A stretch of 64,000 nt of DNA from positions 62,001-126,000 of the forward strand of contig NZ_JBMGPW010000003.1 in assembly GCF_049060325.1 (NCBI RefSeq), given 5' to 3'. A model generated the notes under the pieces. That model was not told where the DNA came from. It ran no database searches and worked only from the letters and a program-made list of their open reading frames with translations. The translations under genes were made by a program, and so were the position numbers. Positions within the stretch are counted from its first letter, which is position 1. Each line of letters begins with the position of its first letter. This document shows, in pieces, positions 47,762 through 56,398 of the stretch. Source of the DNA: Vescimonas sanitatis (lineage in GTDB: Bacteria; Bacillota; Clostridia; Oscillospirales; Oscillospiraceae).

Positions 47762-48415
47762 ATGGCGCCTATCCGTATACTCTACGAGGACCCGTATCTG
47801 GTCCTCTGCGTCAAGCCCGTGGGCGTCCTGTCGGAGGACAGCCCCTCCGGTGCCTGTATGCCCTGCCTGCTGCGCGAGCACTACCGCGCCCTGGGGCAGA
47901 ACGACTATATCGCCACCGTCCACCGGCTGGACCGGCTGGTGGGCGGCGTTATGCTGTTCTCCCGCCGCCGGGACGTCACCGGAAAGCTCACCGCCGCCGT
48001 GGCAGAGCACCGCGTCACCAAGGAATACCTGGCCGTTCTCCGGGGCACGCCGGCACAGGACGAAGCCACCCTCACTGACCTGCTGTTCCGCGACGCCGCC
48101 CACAACAAAAGCTACGTGGTCAAACGTATGCGGAAGGGCGTCCGCCAGGCGTCCCTCAGCTACACCGTCCAGGGCGAAGCGGACGGCCTGACGCTGGTGC
48201 GCGTGCATCTGCACACCGGCCGCACCCACCAGATCCGGGTGCAGTTCTCCTCCCGCGGTCTCCCCCTGATGGGGGATATCCGCTATGGCAGCAAGGCCGA
48301 CTGCTCCCCCGCCCTGTGGTCCACGCGGCTGGCGCTGACACACCCCGTCACCGGCAAGCCCATCGACGTTTCCTGTCCCCCGCCGGACGCCTGGCCCTGG
48401 AATTTGTTTGCATGA
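47762..48415 (+). CDS. RluA-family pseudouridine synthase
   Basis: A 217-residue enzyme with the catalytic motif HRLDRLVGGVMLFSRR (Asp near residue 60), TKEYLAVLRG, and RVHLHTGRTHQIRVQFSSRGLPLMGDIRYG. It lacks an S4 domain. It converts uridine in rRNA or tRNA to pseudouridine; the site is unknown. The first aspartate region is normal (HRLDR). It is coupled to dacF and ends at a strong bidirectional terminator. Confidence 0.92.
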   Translation: MAPIRILYEDPYLVLCVKPVGVLSEDSPSGACMPCLLREHYRALGQNDYIATVHRLDRLVGGVMLFSRRRDVTGKLTAAVAEHRVTKEYLAVLRGTPAQDEATLTDLLFRDAAHNKSYVVKRMRKGVRQASLSYTVQGEADGLTLVRVHLHTGRTHQIRVQFSSRGLPLMGDIRYGSKADCSPALWSTRLALTHPVTGKPIDVSCPPPDAWPWNLFA

Positions 48416-48446
48416 AAAAAGACCGCCTCCGGCGGTCTTTTTCATG
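48411..48446. terminator. Bidirectional terminator
   Basis: AAAGACCGCC/GGCGGTCTTT stem extended by CATGAAA/TTTCATG flanks; A-run and T-run on either side. Confidence 0.85.
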
Positions 48447-48493
48447 CAAACGCACGGGAAAATAAAAGCGGTCCGTTGCTCATACATGAAGCT

Positions 48494-49141
48494 CTATGCC
48501 AGTAAATGCCCGATCCCCACAAACAGACACCCCACTCCAAAGAAAAACGTCAGGATGGCTGTGGCGTACAGCCAGAACCGCCCCGCCCCCAGCCTGGGAT
48601 AGTCCAAAAACGGATAGGGGTACAGTTGGCCGGTGCGTCCGATAGGCTTGCCGGTCCCGGCCCGCAGCATGGCAAAGGCAAAATACGCCAGCGGCAGCAC
48701 CAGCCACCAGACGGCGTGCCCCACCGTCAGCCCTGCCTTGTCCTGCCACAGCAGCCACTGCAGCACCGTCAGCCCCGGCGTAATAAAGTGTACGCAGACA
48801 TTCCCGAAGGAAAAGCGCCCCTTCAGCCAGCTCTCATCGTCCCGCCGGTGGGCGGTCGGCAGCAGCACAAAGGCGTAGATCAGGTGCGTCACATAGATGC
48901 ACAGCGTCATACTCAGCGCCACGCCCGGGGAACTGAGCCACCGGAACGCGCCGCAGTGGGGGTCATGCCCGCTGGCGCCCAGCGCCAGCTCATAGAGCAG
49001 TATCAGCAGATTGCTCAGGTGTGTGTAGTACACGAAAAAACCGGCGCGGATACAGTGCTTCTCCGGCAGCCACGCCTTTTTGTACAGTCCGATGGCGGTG
49101 ACCAGCACGATCACCAGCGCCGACAGCCGCAGCACGGTCAT
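48494..49141 (-). CDS. Pr6Pr-type membrane protein
   Basis: A 215-residue protein with six or seven hydrophobic helices. The segments FFVYYTHLSNLLILLYELALG, NVCVHFITPGLTVLQWLLW and PFLDYPRLGAGRFW match the conserved YFTxxSNLL, HxxxPxxxxxDW and YPF-type motifs of the Pr6Pr family, whose function is unknown. The start overlaps the nfo stop by 4 bp (nfo ends at 49138), so the three reverse-strand genes here form one operon. Confidence 0.75.
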   Translation of the reverse strand: MTVLRLSALVIVLVTAIGLYKKAWLPEKHCIRAGFFVYYTHLSNLLILLYELALGASGHDPHCGAFRWLSSPGVALSMTLCIYVTHLIYAFVLLPTAHRRDDESWLKGRFSFGNVCVHFITPGLTVLQWLLWQDKAGLTVGHAVWWLVLPLAYFAFAMLRAGTGKPIGRTGQLYPYPFLDYPRLGAGRFWLYATAILTFFFGVGCLFVGIGHLLA

Positions 49142-49971
49142 CCCTCCCGCAGCGCCTTCAGCAGTGCGATCTCCCGTGCGTAGCCCGCCAGTTCATTGGG
49201 CGTCTCCAGCACAAAGGGCAGCCCCTGCAATGCGGGATGCCGCACCACCCGGCCCAGCGCCTCCGCGCCCAGACAGCCCTCACCGATGCGGGCGTGGCGA
49301 TCCTTGTGGGCGCCCCGTGGGTTCAGACTGTCGTTGATGTGCACTGCCTTCAGTCTCTCCAGACCGATGACCCGGTCGAACTCCGTCAACACCCCGTCCA
49401 AGTCGTCCGCGATGTCGTACCCCGCGTCGGACACATGGCAGGTGTCCAGACACACCCCCAGCTTATCCGACAGTGCCACCCGGTCGATGATCTCCCGCAG
49501 CTCCTCGAACCGGCTGCCCACCTCACTGCCCTTGCCGGACATGGTCTCCAGCAGGACGGTGGTGCGGAGGCCCGGCGTAAGGATGGCGTTCAGCGTCTCC
49601 GCGATCTGGGCAATACCCGTCTCCATACCCTGCCCGGTGTGGCTGCCGGGATGGAAGTTGTACACGTTGCCGGGCAGGTGCTCCATCCGCTTCAGGTCGT
49701 CCGCAAGCGTCATGCGGGCAAACTCCCGGGTGTGCTCATCCTTGGAGCAGGGATTGATGGTATACGGCGCGTGGGCCACCAGTGTGCCGAATTCGTTTTC
49801 CGCCGCCAGCGCCAGAAACGCCGCCACATCCGCCGGGTCGATGGCCTTGGCCTTGCTGCCCCGTGGATTGCGGGTGAAAAACTGAAACGTGTTGGCCCCG
49901 ATGGACAGGGCCGTCCTGCCCATGGCCAAAAAGCCGTCTGAGGCGGACAGATGACACCCGATATAGAACAT
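49138..49971 (-). CDS. nfo: Endonuclease IV
   Basis: A 277-residue AP endonuclease from ATG 49971, with AAGGGAG 8 nt upstream (a GTG at 49989 is less likely). Zinc-ligand motifs are HAPYTIN, NFHPGSHTGQG, LLETMSGKGSEVG, CLDTCHVSDAGYD, VHINDSLNPRGAHKDRHARIGEG and FVLETP. It cuts the DNA backbone 5' of abasic sites in base-excision repair. Length and motifs are complete. Confidence 0.95.
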   Translation of the reverse strand: MFYIGCHLSASDGFLAMGRTALSIGANTFQFFTRNPRGSKAKAIDPADVAAFLALAAENEFGTLVAHAPYTINPCSKDEHTREFARMTLADDLKRMEHLPGNVYNFHPGSHTGQGMETGIAQIAETLNAILTPGLRTTVLLETMSGKGSEVGSRFEELREIIDRVALSDKLGVCLDTCHVSDAGYDIADDLDGVLTEFDRVIGLERLKAVHINDSLNPRGAHKDRHARIGEGCLGAEALGRVVRHPALQGLPFVLETPNELAGYAREIALLKALREG

Positions 49972-49985
49972 GGCCTTCACTCCCT

Positions 49986-50450
49986 TCACAGCCGCAGGGT
50001 GGACACATCAGCCCTGCCGTTTTCGATGGTCAGCACGCCGCAGGTAGGATGCAGTGGATCCCCTGCCGCGCCGGGGTTCAGCGTCAGCAGTGAGCCGTCG
50101 TTGTCCACCAGCGGCACATGGGTATGTCCGAACAGCAGCACCTGTGCACCGTACTCCTTCGCCGCGTACATGGCGGCCATAGGCGAACGCTTCACGTTCC
50201 GCGTGTGCCCGTGCAGCGCAAAGATCCGCACGCCGCCGATCTCCAGCAGCCATTCCGGCTGGTCGCAGCTGCCCCAATCACAGTTGCCCGGCACACCCTC
50301 CATGGGCAGCGCCGGGAACCGCGCCCGCAGGGCCGTCAGGTCCCGCTGGCAGTCCCCCAGGTGCAGCACCCGGTCCGGCGCTGTCAGCTCCACCGCGCGG
50401 GCCATATTGTCCACATTCCCGTGGGAATCGGAAAGTACCAGAATTCTCAT
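49986..50450 (-). CDS. YfcE/MJ0936-type metallophosphodiesterase
   Basis: A 154-residue protein with the metallophosphatase motifs LVLSDSHGN (DxH), HLGDC (GDxx), GNCDWG (GNCD), LHGHT and LFGHTHVP. It hydrolyses phosphodiesters in the cytosol, using two metal ions; the natural substrate is unknown. It begins the operon with nfo and the Pr6Pr gene. Confidence 0.9.
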   Translation of the reverse strand: MRILVLSDSHGNVDNMARAVELTAPDRVLHLGDCQRDLTALRARFPALPMEGVPGNCDWGSCDQPEWLLEIGGVRIFALHGHTRNVKRSPMAAMYAAKEYGAQVLLFGHTHVPLVDNDGSLLTLNPGAAGDPLHPTCGVLTIENGRADVSTLRL

Positions 50451-50500
50451 AATTGCCTCACAAATGTATCCTATTTGTGACGTATTATACCACGTCCACC

Positions 50501-50529
50501 TTGCAAACTCAACGCTTTTGCGGTATCAT
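50501..50529 (+). promoter_or_regulatory. Promoter of the Smr-omega-amidase pair
   Basis: TTGCAA (50501-50506), 17-nt spacer, TATCAT (50524-50529), 30 nt before the Smr start. Confidence 0.65.
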
Positions 50530-50559
50530 AAAAGCAACAAAAGTTCGGAGGTGCTCAAT

Positions 50560-50802
50560 ATGGTGGGCGGCGTGATGGAGCTGGATCTCCACGGCATGAA
50601 TACGTACCAGGCGCAGATCGCCATCGACGCGGCGCTGCGCCGCTGCGGCGGCGGTGTCTACCGCCTGCGCCTCATCCACGGCTACCGGGGCGGCACCGCC
50701 ATCCGGGATATGCTGTGGACGGTGTACAACAAGCGCAGTCAAGTGAAACGACTTGTCAGTATCAGTGAGGGCGTCACCGAGCTGGTCCTGCGCGAGTATT
50801 AA
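50560..50802 (+). CDS. Stand-alone Smr-domain protein
   Basis: An 80-residue protein from ATG 50560 with CGGAGG upstream; the longer frame lies antisense to the phosphodiesterase. The Smr signature is MELDLHGMNTYQAQIAIDAALRR and LRLIHGYRGGTAIRDML (DLHG and HGxGxG-like). Smr domains nick DNA or cleave RNA in MutS2 and ribosome-rescue proteins; this single-domain form has no known role. The second motif reads HGYRGG rather than HGxGxG. Confidence 0.82.
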   Translation: MVGGVMELDLHGMNTYQAQIAIDAALRRCGGGVYRLRLIHGYRGGTAIRDMLWTVYNKRSQVKRLVSISEGVTELVLREY

Positions 50803-50814
50803 GGAGGGACCCCC

Positions 50815-51624
50815 ATGAAGCTGGCACAAATTCAAATGCACGTCACCGCCGACAAAGCCGCCAACCTCCGCCACGCGGAAGACCTGCTGCGCTCCGTCCG
50901 CGGCGCCGACATGGCCATCCTGCCGGAGATGTTCTGCTGCCCCTACGACAACGCCTGTTTCCGCGCCTACGGCGAGCCTGAGGGCGGTCCGGCATATCAG
51001 ATGCTCTCCCGCACCGCACGGGAGCTAAGGCTCTGGCTGGTGGGCGGCTCCCTCCCCGAGCTGGACGGTGACAAGATCTATAACACCGCCTACGTTTTCG
51101 ACCCCACAGGCACCTGCGTGGCCCGCCACCGGAAAATGCACCTGTTCGACATCGACGTGCAGGGCGGCCAGTCCTTCCGCGAGTCCGCCACCCTGTCGCC
51201 GGGGAGCGATATCACCCTCTTCGACACGCCCTATGGCAGAATAGGCCTGTGCATCTGCTTTGACCTGCGGTTCGAGGAGCTGTGCCGCCTCATGGCTCTG
51301 GAGGGTGCCCGGGTCTTGCTGGCCCCGGCAGCCTTCAACATGACCACCGGCCCCGCCCACTGGGAACTGCTCCTGCGTCAGCGTGCGGTAGATAACCAGT
51401 GCTTCACCGTGGGTGCCGCCCCCGCCCGGGACGAGGCCGCCTCCTATGTGGCCTGGGGCCACTCCCTGATCTGCGACCCCTGGGGCACGGTGCTGCATGA
51501 ATGCGGCAGCGGCGAGGAAACCGCCGTCGTCGACCTGGATCTCTCCCGGGTGGATGCCGTCCGGCAGCAGCTGCCTATCCTCTCCGCCCGCCGGACGGAT
51601 ATATACGATATCCGCCGGAGGTAG
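50815..51624 (+). CDS. Carbon-nitrogen hydrolase (omega-amidase/NIT2-like)
   Basis: A 269-residue nitrilase-superfamily enzyme with the catalytic triad Glu38 (LPEMF), Lys near 107 (HRKMHLFDIDVQGG) and Cys near 148 (LCICFDLRFEEL). The HLFDID segment and overall length are like omega-amidases that convert alpha-ketoglutaramate or ketosuccinamate to keto acids. The exact substrate is inferred. AAGGAGGG lies before the ATG; the gap from the Smr gene is 12 nt. Confidence 0.88.
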   Translation: MKLAQIQMHVTADKAANLRHAEDLLRSVRGADMAILPEMFCCPYDNACFRAYGEPEGGPAYQMLSRTARELRLWLVGGSLPELDGDKIYNTAYVFDPTGTCVARHRKMHLFDIDVQGGQSFRESATLSPGSDITLFDTPYGRIGLCICFDLRFEELCRLMALEGARVLLAPAAFNMTTGPAHWELLLRQRAVDNQCFTVGAAPARDEAASYVAWGHSLICDPWGTVLHECGSGEETAVVDLDLSRVDAVRQQLPILSARRTDIYDIRRR

Positions 51625-51677
51625 GTCTGCTATCGATTTCTCAGATAGCCAGATGGCGCAATTTTTTAAAATACTCA

Positions 51678-51706
51678 TTGACAAAAGTTTCCTTTTACGA
51701 TACCAT
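51678..51706 (+). promoter_or_regulatory. Promoter of the nhaC leader transcript
   Basis: TTGACA (51678-51683), 17-nt spacer, TACCAT (51701-51706). The predicted start near 51712 leaves an 80-nt leader that is almost entirely base-paired. Confidence 0.6.
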
Positions 51707-51711
51707 ACGAT

Positions 51712-51790
51712 TTGTGGATGCCCGCGCTGTCCTCGCAGCGCGGACATTTTCTGCGCCGCAGGCGCTGTTTGGATAGAAAGAAAGGATACC
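51712..51790 (+). promoter_or_regulatory. Structured leader RNA upstream of the Na+/H+ antiporter gene
   Basis: Several strong, mutually exclusive pairings fit in 80 nt: CCGCGCTG (51722-51729) with CAGCGCGG (51736-51743); TGTCC (51728-51732) with GGACA (51742-51746); CAGCGC (51736-51741) with GCGCTG (51762-51767); GCGCC/GGCGC (51753-51765). No ORF and no T-run. Alternative helices directly before an antiporter gene are typical of ion-sensing riboswitches (the published nhaA-I, nhaA-II and DUF1646 classes). I cannot confirm a match to any of their consensus structures. Confidence 0.55.
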
Positions 51791-51794
51791 AGCT

Positions 51795-53231
51795 ATGAAA
51801 AACCTCAACGAAAAGCGGCCCAGTGGGCTGGCGCTGCTCCCCTTCGCGATGTTCATCGTCATCTACATGGGCGCCGGTATTTACTACCAGGTAAAGGGTA
51901 TGGAGATGGCCTTTTACCAGTTCCCCTCCGTCACCGCCATGTTCCTGGCGGTGCTGGCGGCCTTTATCATGTTCAAGGGCACCATTAACGAGAAGTTCGA
52001 CACCTTTGCCAAGGGTGCCGCCAACGTGGACATCCTCACCATGCTGATGATCTACATTCTGGCCGGCGCCTTCGCCAACGTGGCGGCGGTCATGGGCGGC
52101 CGCGAATCCACGGTAAATCTGGGCCTGTCCCTGGTGCCGGTGGAATTCCTGGCCGCCGGTCTGTTCGTCATCTCCGCCTTTATGGGCACCGCCACCGGCT
52201 CCTCCATGGGTACCGTCACCGCCGTGATCCCCATCGCCGTGGGTATTGCGGAAAAAGGCGGCCTGTCCCTCACCGTGGTCATCGGTGCCGTGGTGGGCGG
52301 CGCCATGTTCGGCGACAACCTCTCCATGATCTCCGACACCACCATTGCCGCCACCCGCAGCCAGCGCTGCGAAATGCGCGACAAGTTCCGTGTCAACTTC
52401 CTCATCGCTCTGCCGGCGGCACTGATCACCCTGGTCCTCCTGCTGATCTTCGGCCGTCCGGAGACGGTCATGCCCCTGGAGGCCCTGCCCTTCGATCTCA
52501 TCAAGGTTCTGCCCTACGTGCTGGTGCTGGTCCTGGCCCTGTGCGGGCTCAACGTGTTCCTGGCCCTGACCGTGGGCATCTTCTCCGCCGGTCTGGTGGG
52601 CATCTGCTGCGGTGATCTGACCATTGCCGCCTTCGCCCAGAGCGTGTGGGACGGCTTCACCGGCATGAACGAGGTATTCTTCCTGACGCTGCTGTGCGGC
52701 GGTATGTCGGAACTCATCGCCAAAAACGGCGGCATCGCCTGGATCATCCAGAAGCTGCGGAAAGTCATGAAGGGCAACAAGTCCGCCCAGGTCGGCATCG
52801 CCGCCATGGTCTCCCTGTGCGACTGCGCCACCGCCAACAACACCGTGGCCATCATCGTGGCCGGCGACATGGCCCGTGACGTGTCCCATGAATACAAGGT
52901 GGATCCCCGCCGCACCGCCTCCCTGCTGGACATCTTCTCCTGCGTGTTCCAGGGCATCATCCCCTACGGCGCGCAGCTGCTGAGCGCCGCCGCCCTGGCC
53001 AACGCCACCGTGACCTCCGACGCCCTGCACACCAGCCCCGCCGCCATCGTGGGCGGTATGTGGTACTGCTGGATCCTGGCCGCCGTGGGCCTGCTGTCCA
53101 TCTTCGTTCCTTTTGCCGATGGTGTCTGCCGGAAAGACCCGTGGAACTGGGAATACGGCTGCGCCCAATCCGCCGTGGCCGCCAAAAAGGCCCTGCTGGA
53201 AAAGGAAGCGGAGGATGTCTCCGCCCAATAA
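51795..53231 (+). CDS. NhaC-family Na+/H+ antiporter
   Basis: A 478-residue membrane protein with about twelve helices. NhaC marks are FISAFMGTATGSSMGTVTAVIPIAVGIA, GAVVGGAMFGDNLSMISDTTIAATRSQRCEM near residues 170-200, and DCATANNTVAIIVAGDMARDVS near 355. It exchanges Na+ (or Li+) or an amino-acid/dicarboxylate pair for H+ at the membrane; the exact ion is unproven. Its leader RNA and terminator make it a single-gene unit. Confidence 0.87.
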   Translation: MKNLNEKRPSGLALLPFAMFIVIYMGAGIYYQVKGMEMAFYQFPSVTAMFLAVLAAFIMFKGTINEKFDTFAKGAANVDILTMLMIYILAGAFANVAAVMGGRESTVNLGLSLVPVEFLAAGLFVISAFMGTATGSSMGTVTAVIPIAVGIAEKGGLSLTVVIGAVVGGAMFGDNLSMISDTTIAATRSQRCEMRDKFRVNFLIALPAALITLVLLLIFGRPETVMPLEALPFDLIKVLPYVLVLVLALCGLNVFLALTVGIFSAGLVGICCGDLTIAAFAQSVWDGFTGMNEVFFLTLLCGGMSELIAKNGGIAWIIQKLRKVMKGNKSAQVGIAAMVSLCDCATANNTVAIIVAGDMARDVSHEYKVDPRRTASLLDIFSCVFQGIIPYGAQLLSAAALANATVTSDALHTSPAAIVGGMWYCWILAAVGLLSIFVPFADGVCRKDPWNWEYGCAQSAVAAKKALLEKEAEDVSAQ

Positions 53232-53245
53232 CGCTCCCTGTCTTT

Positions 53246-53288
53246 GCCGCCGCGGCACACCCCCCCCTGGCCGCGGCGGCACTTTTTT
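53246..53288 (+). terminator. Terminator of the nhaC-like gene
   Basis: Perfect GCCGCCGCGGC/GCCGCGGCGGC stem with a C-rich loop, followed by ACTTTTTT. Confidence 0.85.
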
Positions 53289-53431
53289 GTCAAAATATAC
53301 GGTACCTCCCACCCGCCTGGAGAAATTCTCTTCTGCGATATTCACAAATTGTGGTTGCAATTTTTGTGCAAATAGTGTAGTATAATTCGCAAGAAATCCG
53401 CATGGAACACAAGGAAACGGAGGAAAATGCA

Positions 53432-54706
53432 ATGAAGAAATATACAGACATGAGCCTTCAGGAGCGTCAGGCCGAATACGCCGCCGTGCAGGTGGAATAC
53501 GAAAAGCTCAAGGCCATGGGTCTCAGCCTGAATATGGCCCGTGGCAAGCCCGGCAAGGCCCAGCTGGACCTGGTCACACCCATTTTCAGTCTGCTGACCA
53601 AGCCGGAGGACTTTGTCTCCGACGGCATCGACGTCCGCAACTACGGCGAGGTGGCGGGTATCCCCGCGGCCAGAAGGCTGTTTGCCGACATTCTGGGCTG
53701 CAAGCCCGAGCAGGTGTTCGTGGGCGGCAACGCCAGCCTCCAGCTGATGTACGACGCCGTATCCAAGGCTTTCACCCACGGTCTGCTCCACAGCGAAAAG
53801 CCCTGGTGCAAGCTGGACAAGGTCAAATGGATCTGCCCCGTTCCCGGCTATGACCGCCACTTCAAGGTCACCGAGAGCTTCGGCGTAGAGATGATCTCCG
53901 TCCCCATGACCGCCGACGGCCCCGACATGGACCAGGTAGAGGCCCTCATCAAGGACCCCGCCGTCAAGGGTATGTGGAATGTCCCCAAGTACTCCAACCC
54001 CGAGGGCGTGATCTACTCCGCCGCGACCATCGACCGTCTGGCGAAGATGAAGCCCGCCGCCCCCGACTTTATGCTCATGTGGGACAACGCCTACTGCATC
54101 CACGAGTTCGACTGCGACTATGTGGAATTCCCCGACATCATCAGCCTGTGCGCGAAGTACGGCAATGCCGACATGGTCTACGAGTTCGCCTCCACCAGCA
54201 AGGTCACCTTCCCCGGTGCCGGCGTGGGCGTCATGGCATCCAGCGCCGACAACATCGCCTACTTCTCCAAGCTCATCAACATCCAGACCATCGGCTTCGA
54301 CAAGATCAACCAGCTGCGCCACGTTCTGTTCCTGAAGGACAAGGCCCACACCCTGGCCCTGATGAAGCAGCACGCCGCCATCCTGGCCCCCAAATTCCAC
54401 GCGGTGCTGGACGCTCTGGACAAGGAGATCGCCCCGCTGGGCATCGCCGGCTACAAGCGCCCCGTGGGCGGCTACTTTGTCAGCGTGGACGTCATGCCCG
54501 GCTGCGCCAAGCGCACCCTTGCCCTGTGCAAGGAGGCCGGCGTCACCATGACCGGTGCCGGTGCCACCTTCCCCTACGGCAAGGACCCCCAGGACAGCAA
54601 CATCCGCATCGCTCCCTCCCTGCCGCCGGTGGCGGAGCTGGAGCAGGCCATCGCCGTGTTCTGCACCTGCCTGAAGCTGGCCGCCCTGGAAAAGCTGGGC
54701 GTGTGA
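53432..54706 (+). CDS. Aspartate aminotransferase (type Ic, PF12897-like)
   Basis: A 424-residue PLP enzyme from ATG 53432, 8 nt after GGAGG; the ATG at 53402 has no ribosome site. LNMARGKPGKAQLDLVTPI, FVGGNASLQLMYDAV, WNVPKYSNPEGVIYS, LMWDNAYCIHEF and the PLP-lysine segment EFASTSKVTFPGAGVGVMAS place it in the distinct clostridial aspartate aminotransferase group. It transfers the amino group between aspartate and 2-oxoglutarate. Expression signals are strong, and codon use is highly biased. Confidence 0.9.
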   Translation: MKKYTDMSLQERQAEYAAVQVEYEKLKAMGLSLNMARGKPGKAQLDLVTPIFSLLTKPEDFVSDGIDVRNYGEVAGIPAARRLFADILGCKPEQVFVGGNASLQLMYDAVSKAFTHGLLHSEKPWCKLDKVKWICPVPGYDRHFKVTESFGVEMISVPMTADGPDMDQVEALIKDPAVKGMWNVPKYSNPEGVIYSAATIDRLAKMKPAAPDFMLMWDNAYCIHEFDCDYVEFPDIISLCAKYGNADMVYEFASTSKVTFPGAGVGVMASSADNIAYFSKLINIQTIGFDKINQLRHVLFLKDKAHTLALMKQHAAILAPKFHAVLDALDKEIAPLGIAGYKRPVGGYFVSVDVMPGCAKRTLALCKEAGVTMTGAGATFPYGKDPQDSNIRIAPSLPPVAELEQAIAVFCTCLKLAALEKLGV

Positions 54707-54768
54707 GCTGCAAAACCTCACGCCGCCCACATAAAACCATCCCCCCGGCGACGCTTCACACCCCCATA

Positions 54769-54805
54769 TAAAATCCCCCCGGCGAAGCCGGGGGGATTTC
54801 TTTTT
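54769..54805. terminator. Bidirectional terminator between aspartate aminotransferase and ribU
   Basis: AAATCCCCCCGGC/GCCGGGGGGATTT stem with a 3-nt loop, T-run to the right, between convergent genes. Confidence 0.85.
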
Positions 54806-54806
54806 C

Positions 54807-55412
54807 TTATTTATGCAGCAGCGGGCTCAGCGGTTTGTAGATCAGGAAGCACAGCGCCACGTCCAGCAATCCCTTGCACAGTGTGAACGGCACGTTGAAC
54901 ACCATCAGGCAGTTCAGCAGCGCGTTGGAGGTCGGCACCTGCGCCACCGTCCCCAGGATCTCCTGATACATCCCCACAATGGCCTCCAGCGGCAGGCCGT
55001 ACAGCACCACATAGGCGGGATAGACGATGAAATAGTTGATGGGTATGCTGATGACCGCCATGGCGGCGGCCCCGGCCACGGAGCCCCACAGCGCCCCGCC
55101 CCGGTTCTTGTGCTTCTTGTAGACAATACCCGCAATAAACGCGAACACCGCGCCCAGCAGGAAATTGGACAGCTCGCCCACGCCGGCGCTGGAGCCGAAG
55201 GGCAGGTGCAGCAGGTTCTTCACCAGCTGGATGGCGACGCCGTAGACGGGGCCGAGGGAGAACGTGCCCAGCAGGGCGGGCAGGTCGGAGATGTCCAGCT
55301 TGATAAAGGCGGGCATGACGGGGATGGAGAACTCCACGAACTGGAGGACGGCGGCCACCGCCGCCAGCAGTGCGGCCACCGCGATACGATGGGTCTTTTG
55401 CTTCTGAGTCAT
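54807..55412 (-). CDS. ribU: ECF transporter S component for riboflavin (RibU)
   Basis: A 201-residue membrane protein from ATG 55412 with AAGGAG upstream. The six-helix S-component pattern includes RIAVAALLAAVAAVLQFVEFSIPVMPAFIKLDISDLPALLGTFSLGPVYGV and QLVKNLLHLPFGSSAGVGELSNFLLGAVFAF, matching RibU. It captures riboflavin at the cell surface; the EcfAA'T energising module is elsewhere. An FMN riboswitch controls it, which confirms the substrate class. Confidence 0.93.
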   Translation of the reverse strand: MTQKQKTHRIAVAALLAAVAAVLQFVEFSIPVMPAFIKLDISDLPALLGTFSLGPVYGVAIQLVKNLLHLPFGSSAGVGELSNFLLGAVFAFIAGIVYKKHKNRGGALWGSVAGAAAMAVISIPINYFIVYPAYVVLYGLPLEAIVGMYQEILGTVAQVPTSNALLNCLMVFNVPFTLCKGLLDVALCFLIYKPLSPLLHK

Positions 55413-55502
55413 AAAAAAACACTCCTTCTTGATGATAAACACCCGGAAAATTGCCTTCCAAGGTGTACGCATCAAAAAAGAGCATCGCAAAATGCCATAC
55501 AC

Positions 55503-55616
55503 GCCTTCTCTCATCCAGACTATACTGTCGGTACCGGAATTGCGCCGGTTCCTGCTGCCGCAGCAGCTCGCGGACTATACCGCCGGTGGGGACTTTCACC
55601 CCGCCCCGAAGACAAA
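55503..55616 (-). promoter_or_regulatory. FMN riboswitch (RFN element)
   Basis: The reverse strand contains the class landmarks: TCTTCGGGGC, GGGTGAAAGTCCCCACC, GGCGGTATAGTCCGCGAGC, the paired CCGG/CCGG arm, GACAGTATAGTCTGGATGAGAGAAG. FMN binding should reduce ribU expression. A short hairpin followed by CTCTTTTTTG at about 55470-55490 may be the terminator. Confidence 0.95.
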
Positions 55617-55638
55617 TATGCGGTTGTTTTCGACAAGT

Positions 55639-55667
55639 ATAGTACCACGCCGCCCCGCGGATGTCAA
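55639..55667 (-). promoter_or_regulatory. Promoter of the RFN/ribU transcript
   Basis: Reverse-strand TTGACA (55667-55662), 17-nt spacer, TACTAT (55644-55639), about 20 nt before the riboswitch. Confidence 0.75.
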
Positions 55668-55736
55668 TACCGATTTTCGGCTTTACAGCGGCGCGGTTTT
55701 CGTTTACAATATACCGTAAGAAAGGCGGTGAGACCC

Positions 55737-56240
55737 ATGCCCGCACGGCAGATGACCGTATGCTTTTCCGGCTACCGTCCGGAGAAGCTCCCCTGGGGCT
55801 ATGACGAATGCGATCCCCGCTGCGCCCAGCTGAAGCAGCGCCTGCGCCGGGCGGTCTGCGCCGCCTGTGACGACGGCTTCCGCCACTTCATCTGCGGCAT
55901 GGCCCGCGGCGTGGACACCTACTGCGCCGAGATCGTCCTGGCCCTGCGTCCCCAATACCCGGACCTGACGCTGGAGGCCGCCATCCCCTGCCCCAGCCAG
56001 TGCGGCGGCTGGACGCCGGACCAGCAGGCCCGCTGGCACGCCATCGTGGACCGCTGCGACTTTGAAACGGTGGTCCAGGACCGCTACGGCCCCGGCTGTA
56101 TGCAGCGCCGCAACCGCTACATGGTGGACCACGCCGCCCGCCTCATCGCCGTGTTCGACGGTCAGGACGGCGGCACCCGCCGCACGGTGGAATACGCCCT
56201 GCGCTGCGGCCTCGAGGTCGTCTACGTGGACGCGGAATAG
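55737..56240 (+). CDS. DUF1273/SLOG family protein (YpsA-like)
   Basis: A 167-residue protein from ATG 55737. VCFSGYRPEKLPWGYDE is the N-terminal signature of DUF1273 (YpsA), followed by FICGMARGVDTYCAEIVLALR (SLOG nucleotide-binding loop) and RRNRYMVDHAARLIAVFDGQDGGTRRTVEYAL. YpsA affects cell division in B. subtilis; SLOG folds bind nucleotide-derived ligands. Longer frames upstream are antisense to ribU and are not used. Confidence 0.88.
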   Translation: MPARQMTVCFSGYRPEKLPWGYDECDPRCAQLKQRLRRAVCAACDDGFRHFICGMARGVDTYCAEIVLALRPQYPDLTLEAAIPCPSQCGGWTPDQQARWHAIVDRCDFETVVQDRYGPGCMQRRNRYMVDHAARLIAVFDGQDGGTRRTVEYALRCGLEVVYVDAE

Positions 56241-56245
56241 CCCCC

Positions 56246-56362
56246 AAACCTTCCCCCTGGAGGTCCGCGGTGTTGAATGACAGGCCGGTGGCCTGTCAGA
56301 TCCGCGGACCGACCGACCCGCAGGGAGACAGGTGGCACGGCGAAGCCGTGACGGATGAGGTG
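56246..56362. mobile_element. Palindromic MITE-like element
   Basis: A fully structured non-coding stretch. It has outer CCTTCCCCCT/AGGGAGAC-type ends, arms GGTCCGCGG (56262-56270) and CCGCGGACC (56302-56310), an inner hairpin TGACAGGCC-GGT-GGCCTGTCA (56278-56298), then CACGGC-GAA-GCCGTG and the end GACGGATGAGG. A related end, GGCGGATGAGG, occurs at 57981-57991. No transposase is present. Confidence 0.6.
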
Positions 56363-56398
56363 TAGCCGCCGCAGCGGCGTAACCCCTCCAGTCCCAAA

